A DNA stretch of 64,000 nt. Origin: Trachythela sp. YZ-2020 (lineage: Eukaryota; Cnidaria; Anthozoa; Malacalcyonacea; Clavulariidae). The stretch spans positions 863,501-927,500 of the forward strand of contig JADLSH010000355.1 in NCBI GenBank assembly GCA_016169945.1, written 5' to 3'. Position 1 is the stretch's first letter; each line of letters begins with the position of its first letter. The position numbers and the translations under genes are program-made. The notes below the pieces were generated by a model, which worked only from the letters and a program-made list of their open reading frames with translations, was not told the DNA's origin and ran no database searches. Below are positions 59,190-64,000 of this stretch, piece after piece.

Positions 59190-59405
59190 AAAGCCCCGGT
59201 CAAATGAGTTGATGAGAGTCAATGAGAGTTGCAACTCTCGCTCGCGTTTGACCGCAACTCTCATCAACCAGTCTCAATCACTCTCATCAACTTTGAGCTG
59301 GTTCAAATTTTGATGAGAGTTTTTGCTCGTCTGACAGGTACGCGTGGATTAAATATCCAGTCAACTCTCATGCAACTCTCATCCTCGTCTGAGCAGGATT
59401 TAAGA
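59190..59405. mobile_element. MITE rich in AACTCTCATC motifs
   Basis: AAAGCCCCGGTCAAATGAG at the left and a loose complement on the right, with ATGAGAGTTG/CAACTCTCAT inverted motifs repeated at least six times. The 91-codon frame across it is an artefact. Confidence 0.5.
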
Positions 59406-60050
59406 CTGGTAGGGAATCTTCTTTTTGGAGTGACCGTGCTTCTAATCTTCTACCACTTTGTTTGGTTGATGGTGCGAAGTGGTTTGCAAAATATTCAAAA
59501 GTAATTGCAGGATTTATTCCAGAATAACTTCACGCCACCATACCACAATGTCGAATCATTTGACACGGTCATAAGACTTACTTTCGCGACTTCATGGCGT
59601 TTCTTCGACTGTCTCTTCATTCTTATAGCTAGGAGTTATTCCGAAGTCAACATGTGTGCATAAGCAACTGTGTCTTGGTGCGTGCAATAATCTGTCTTGT
59701 CCTGCTTAATGCTTTTCATCAGTTGTATAATTCAATTATTGGTTGATTGTGCCACTGTCTCGTGTCCTGACGCAGAATTGTTGAGGCTCTGAATTAGGTG
59801 ATTCGATAAAAAATACAGTACTGTGGTCTGTAGCCAAGTGCATACTACAGATGGTGGAAGACTCCATAGACAGTCTACACAACCATCGCAACTACAGACA
59901 AACCCACAGACATATTAACTAGTGGTTTGGAGACAAATGCATACCATAGACTATTGCCTGATGATACAAGACCGTAGTCCAAGGACAAAACCATAGATAC
60001 AACCAGGAAATCGGGGACAGACTACAGACAATATCATATACTAAACGATC

Positions 60051-63000
60051 TTACGAGTCTGGTAAAACTTCGAAGTCGCTCTGTGCAAGTCCAAACACAA
60101 GATCAGTCGGGGTGAGCGCAAAGTCAGCATTTGGTGCAGTGATGACGTAACGTCGTGAAGAAGCTCCACCAATCAGACGGTAGACACCAATACAGACAAT
60201 GTGGAATTCTTTGAGAGCATAAGTGAAGAGCTGACCGAATGCACGACCCTCCTAAAATATTGAAAGACAATTTTAGGGTATGTTCCTATGATCTCGGCTG
60301 ACCGGTTTACTAAGGGATGGCCTTATAGCATCTCCAGAGAGAACAGTTTAGATCTGATAGAACTATCCGCTATAAATAAAGCTACTTCAGTTTTCCTCCT
60401 GTAGTAACACTGGATCAATAAGATACGGCTCTTACTGAACTTCTAGAGAGAACAGTTTAGAACCGATAGAGCTATCCAGTATAAATAAAGTTAGTTTAGT
60501 TTAGGTTTCCTCCTGTAGTAACACTGGATCGATAAGGGATTACCCTTACTGGACCTCTAGGGAGAACAGTTTAGAACTGATAGAGCTATCCAGTATAAAT
60601 AAAGTTAGTTTAGTTTAGGTTTCCACCTGTAGTAACACTGGATCAATAAGGGATTACCCTTACTGGACCTCTAGGGAGAACAGTTTAGAACTTATAAAGC
60701 TATCCAGTATAAATAAAGTTAGTTTAGTTTAGGTTTCCTCCTGTAGTAACACTGGATCAATAGGGGTTACCCTTACTGAACCCTTAGCGAGAACAGATTA
60801 GAACTGTCTGATAGAGTTATTCAGTATGAATAAAGCTGTCCACTGAAGTACTGAACCAACAAGGAATGACTTTACTTCGGAAGAGAAATGTATATATAAG
60901 TCAGTTACCCCAAATTGTTTCATAGGTCCTTCATAAAGTGGGACTTGTGTAAGTTTCGCTCTCTGTCTAAATAAAGCGATGTCTTTGGTTTCCTGTACTC
61001 CGCGTATCTCGCGACCTTCGGCAAACTGAGCCTCGAGTTCCGCACTGACACCTCCAGTTACTAAAGCTCGCACCAGATTCAACACGTCCGAATTGAAGTA
61101 GGTCTAACGGGAAAAATAAGATATAATGAAGATGGTGGTCAACCTGGGCTGGCCCTTATTGGACCTCTTCGAAGAACAGTTTAGACCAGTATCAATATAG
61201 TTAGTTTAGTTAAGCTAAGACTTGTAAGAGGCTCAAATCTTTATACTTGAGGTGTTGTTTCTATACTTACGGCTGTCATTAGCGAGTCTAGAACAGAGAC
61301 AGTGAAAGCATGGCCACATGCAAAAGGTTGTGTTTCATAAAAACCAATTCCATCCTCATCTTCGTCTTCATCATCCAAATATTGAACGTTGTTGTCGAAT
61401 ACTGAATATAATAACAGTATGGTGAAACAAAAAGCTTATCAGTAACTAAGTATAAAAGGTAGGAAGGAATGAATAAGGAGGGAAGGAAGGAAGAAGGAAG
61501 GAAGGAAGGAAGGAAGGAAGGAGGGAAGGAGGGAAGGAGGGAAGGAATGAATGAATGAATTAATATGGAGGAAAGGAAGGAAAGAAGGGAAGGAAGGAAG
61601 GAAAAAGAAAGGAAGAAAGAAAGGAAGGAAGGAAGGAAGGAAGGAAGGAAGGAAGGAAGGAGGGAAGGAAGAATAAATAAGGATGGAAGGGAGGAAGGAA
61701 GGAAGGAAGGAAGGAGGGAAGGAAGGAAGGAATGAATGAATAAATAAGGAGGGGAGGAGAAAGAGAGGAAGGAAGGAAGGAAGGAAGGAGGGAAGGAAGG
61801 AAGAAAGGAAGGAAGGAAGGAGGAAGGAAGGAAGGAAGGAAGGAGGGAGGAAGGAAGGAAGCAGGAAGGAAGGAAGGAAGGAAGGAAGGAAGGAAGAAAG
61901 GAAGGAAGGAAGGAAGGAGGAGGGAAGGAAAAATAAATAAGGATGGAAGGATGGAAGGAAGGAAGGAAGGAAGGAAGGAGGAAGGAATGAATGAATAAAT
62001 AAGGAGGGAAGGAGAAAGAGAGGAAGGAAGGAAGGAAGGAAGGAAGGAAGGAGGGAGGAAGGAAGGAAGGAGGGAGGGAAGGAAGGAAGGAAGGAAGGAA
62101 GGAAGGAAGGAAGGAAGGAAGGAAGGAAGGAAGGAAGGAAGGAAGGAAGGAAGGAAGGAAGGAAGGAGGGAAGGAAGGAAGGAAGGAAGGAAGGAAGGAA
62201 GGAAGGAAGGAAGGAAGGAAGGAGGGAGGAAGGAAGGAAGGAGAAAGGAAGGAAGGAAGGAGGGAAGGAAGGAATAAGGAGGGAAGGAAGGAAGGAAGGA
62301 GAAGAAAGGAAGGAGAAGGAAGGAGAAGGAAGGATGGAAGAAGGAAGGAAGGAAGAAGGAAGGAAGGAAGGAGGAAGGAGGGAAGGAAGGAAGGAAGGAA
62401 GGAAGGAAGGAAGGGAGGAAGGAAGGAAGGAAGGAAGGAAGGAAGGAAGGAAGGAAGGAAAGAGGGAGGGGAGGAAGGAAGGAAGGAGGGAGGGAGGGAA
62501 GGAAGGAAGGAAGGAAGGAGGGAAGAAGGAAGGAGAAAGGAAGGAAGGAAGGAGAAAGGAAGGAAGGAAGGAGAAAGGAATGAATAAATAAGGAGGGAAG
62601 GAAGGAGAAAGGAAGGAAGGGAGGAATGAATAAATAAGGAGGGAAGGAAGGAAGGAAGGAAGGAGGGAGGGAGGAAGGAAGGAGGGAAAGAAGGAATGAA
62701 TGAATGAATATGGAGGGAAGGAAGGAAGGAAGGAGGGAAGGAATGAATAAGGAGGGAAGGAAGGACGGAGAAAGGGAAGATGGACGGATGGAAGGAAAGG
62801 AAGAATGAAATGTGGAAGTGATGAAAGAACGAAAAGGAAAAGGATTGTAGAAAAGAGGAAGTTAAGGAGTAAGTAAGTAAGAAAGTGGAAGAGTGGATGA
62901 AAGTCAGGAATGAATGAAGTAAAAAAAAGGAAGGGAAAAAGAACAAACAAGTAAGGAACGATAAAAAGTGACATGTTGCAAAAAATAATTTGTGTTTACC

Positions 63001-63835
63001 TAACTCGGTAATCATTGGTAAGACAGAACTAATTTCCTCCAGTTTAGAGACAGAAAGAATTCTGTTCGGTTGAGAAACTGTAGTGTTATTTTCATCATCT
63101 GATTTCAAATGTGCAACCATTTCCCTCTGTAACACCGTAGCAACGTCATCGAACGGCATAGCTTTTAAATTTAAACTGGCCATGATTGGCTCCTTATCAG
63201 CCAATGCCTGGTCGTCATTTAAGGCGTCTGCAGCTTGGACTATTGGCGAGAGTACAACGACCATTGCTGCTAAATTGGCGTTTACGGCATTGAGATCCGC
63301 TCGGTTGAATGGTGAACCCTGTGGTGGAAAAAATGCTTTAAACCTCAAAACAGTTCGAAGTTTTGAATGAAGGTCCTTCCTTATGGAAGGCTAGCACTTA
63401 GCACTGGCTACTAAGTATTTTTCAGGTAGTTTAGACACAAACCACGACAGCTTTGGAATGTCTTGAGAACGTTTGAGATATCTTTTTCAGATAGATCAAA
63501 CACAAACCACAACAGCTTATTGTAGAATACTACCTACACTGGACCACCATGTTTGAGATATCTTTTTCAGGTAGTTCGGACACAAGCCACTACTACAGCT
63601 ATTTACATACCGGCATAACGTTGATTTCAGGGAAATTGCAGAGTTGTTCCCATTCTCTTCTCAAATAGTCGCCATCTCCGACAAACACGATTTTCTTGAG
63701 CTCGCCCGGTTGCAGGTTGCTTGCCCGCAGTGGAATGCAGAATGTCCGCAGCCCTATAAGCGGGCCGTCACTGTGAGCAAACACACAAACAACTATATGG
63801 TTGTTGAAAACGATCTGTTCAGCTTTGCTACGATC
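60051..63835 (-). CDS. BK (Slo1/KCNMA1-type) potassium channel, last five exons, gene truncated by window edge
   Basis: The C-terminal cytoplasmic part (RCK2 gating-ring domain) of a large-conductance Ca2+-activated K+ channel in the plasma membrane. Exons in transcript order: 63835-63611, 63318-63000, 61401-61271, 61103-60909, 60251-60051 (1071 nt, 356 aa plus stop). Phases join exactly with GT-AG borders. Visible family blocks: [70 protein letters not shown], the acidic calcium-bowl segment DDEDEDG before [19 protein letters not shown], then [13 protein letters not shown] and VCIGVYRL with RRYVITAP. Human KCNMA1 has QDDDDDPD in the bowl, so the acidic run is kept but changed. The protein ends soon after [12 protein letters not shown], without the long vertebrate tail. 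The pore and S0-S6 exons must lie beyond 64000. Introns hold a polypurine tract and two minisatellite families. Confidence 0.93.
60310..60850. repeat. About 117-base minisatellite, five copies, in the last BK intron
   Basis: Same unit as 54807-55120 and in the same orientation, filling most of the intron between exons 61103-60909 and 60251-60051. A worn further piece lies at 61150-61215 in the next intron. Confidence 0.92.
61458..62900 (-). repeat. Polypurine (GGAA)n tract in a BK channel intron
   Basis: About 1.45 kb of nearly pure GGAA, GGGA and GAAT units on the plus strand, hence TTCC polypyrimidine in the transcript. It lies wholly in the intron between exons 63318-63000 and 61401-61271. 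Open frames through it give long low-complexity Ser-Phe-Leu-Pro translations that are not genes. Interspersed GAATGAATGAATAA blocks suggest higher-order duplication of segments of roughly 100-300 bases. Confidence 0.95.
63425..63600. repeat. About 78-base minisatellite, two copies, in a BK intron
   Basis: Reverse complement of the SKP1-intron unit (GTTTGAGATATCTTTTTCAG, CACAAACCACNACAGCTT, AGAATACTACCTACACTGGA). It ends just before the donor of exon 63835-63611. Confidence 0.85.
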
Positions 63836-64000
63836 CTGAAAAATATTTATAAAGATTAAAGTGTCTGTCAAACATTGACCCATTAAGTTGCAATTCCCTC
63901 CAATACGCCCTACTTTGTTTTTTTCGCTCCGTTTAACATCAGATGATTTTACTCGTCAAGGAAGAAGTATTGGTCGTTAAATACATTAGCACAATAAATT

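Noticed and set aside
59229..59504. 91-codon plus-strand frame with a hydrophobic C-terminal end
   Set aside because: Its first two thirds translate AACTCTCATC repeats of a MITE. The hydrophobic end alone is not evidence of a membrane protein.
61288..63348. Very long minus-strand reading frames (686 and 511 codons) rich in Ser-Phe-Leu-Pro
   Set aside because: They are translations of the GGAA/TTCC simple repeat in a BK intron. Only their first roughly 106 codons at 63000-63318 are real BK exon sequence, which ends at a clear splice donor.

Overview
The window is nuclear DNA from an animal. It is AT-rich, its genes are split by GT-AG introns, and non-autonomous transposons are packed between and inside them. 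The gene set (DAPP1-like SH2-PH adaptor, FBXL15, Maf-type bZIP, SKP1, CMC1, BK-type K+ channel) is metazoan. THAP/SAP-type and KIAA1958-like (DUF3504) element genes, tRNA-derived SINEs and CR1/L2-like LINE tails suggest a marine invertebrate. A cnidarian is my best guess; this is inference, because I could run no search.

Layout. 1-11 kb: no gene recognised; a SINE, inverted-repeat elements and dispersed repeats. 11.2-16.9 kb: intronless FBXL15 (+) converges on a complete eight-exon DAPP1-like gene (-). 18.9-19.6 kb: intronless Maf-like bZIP gene (-). 20-30 kb: dense transposon territory, with a hAT-type MITE, a TTAA-flanked element, two mariner-type MITEs, two 5'-truncated LINE tails, and a decayed DUF3504 (Crypton-type recombinase-like) gene with an in-frame stop. 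31-44.4 kb: two large satellite arrays whose units are homologous but lie in opposite orientation. 44.6-54.7 kb: long-armed foldback elements, a 1.47 kb element holding a THAP ORF and a SAP-like exon, one isolated RAD51-family Walker A exon, and four further elements with clear target-site duplications. 54.7-63.9 kb: three minus-strand genes, SKP1 (complete, five coding exons), CMC1 (one exon) and the last five exons of a BK (Slo1-type) channel running off the right edge.

Functional links are limited. FBXL15 and SKP1 would both belong to SCF ubiquitin ligases: SKP1 is the adaptor that holds F-box proteins. The other genes are not obviously co-functional, as expected for an animal chromosome. 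The most distinctive features are the mirrored satellite arrays, the THAP/SAP element with a perfect hairpin where its two ORFs meet, an inverted duplication of a short two-exon 5' gene module 31 kb apart, minisatellites shared between introns of SKP1 and the BK gene, and a roughly 1.45 kb polypurine tract inside a BK intron.
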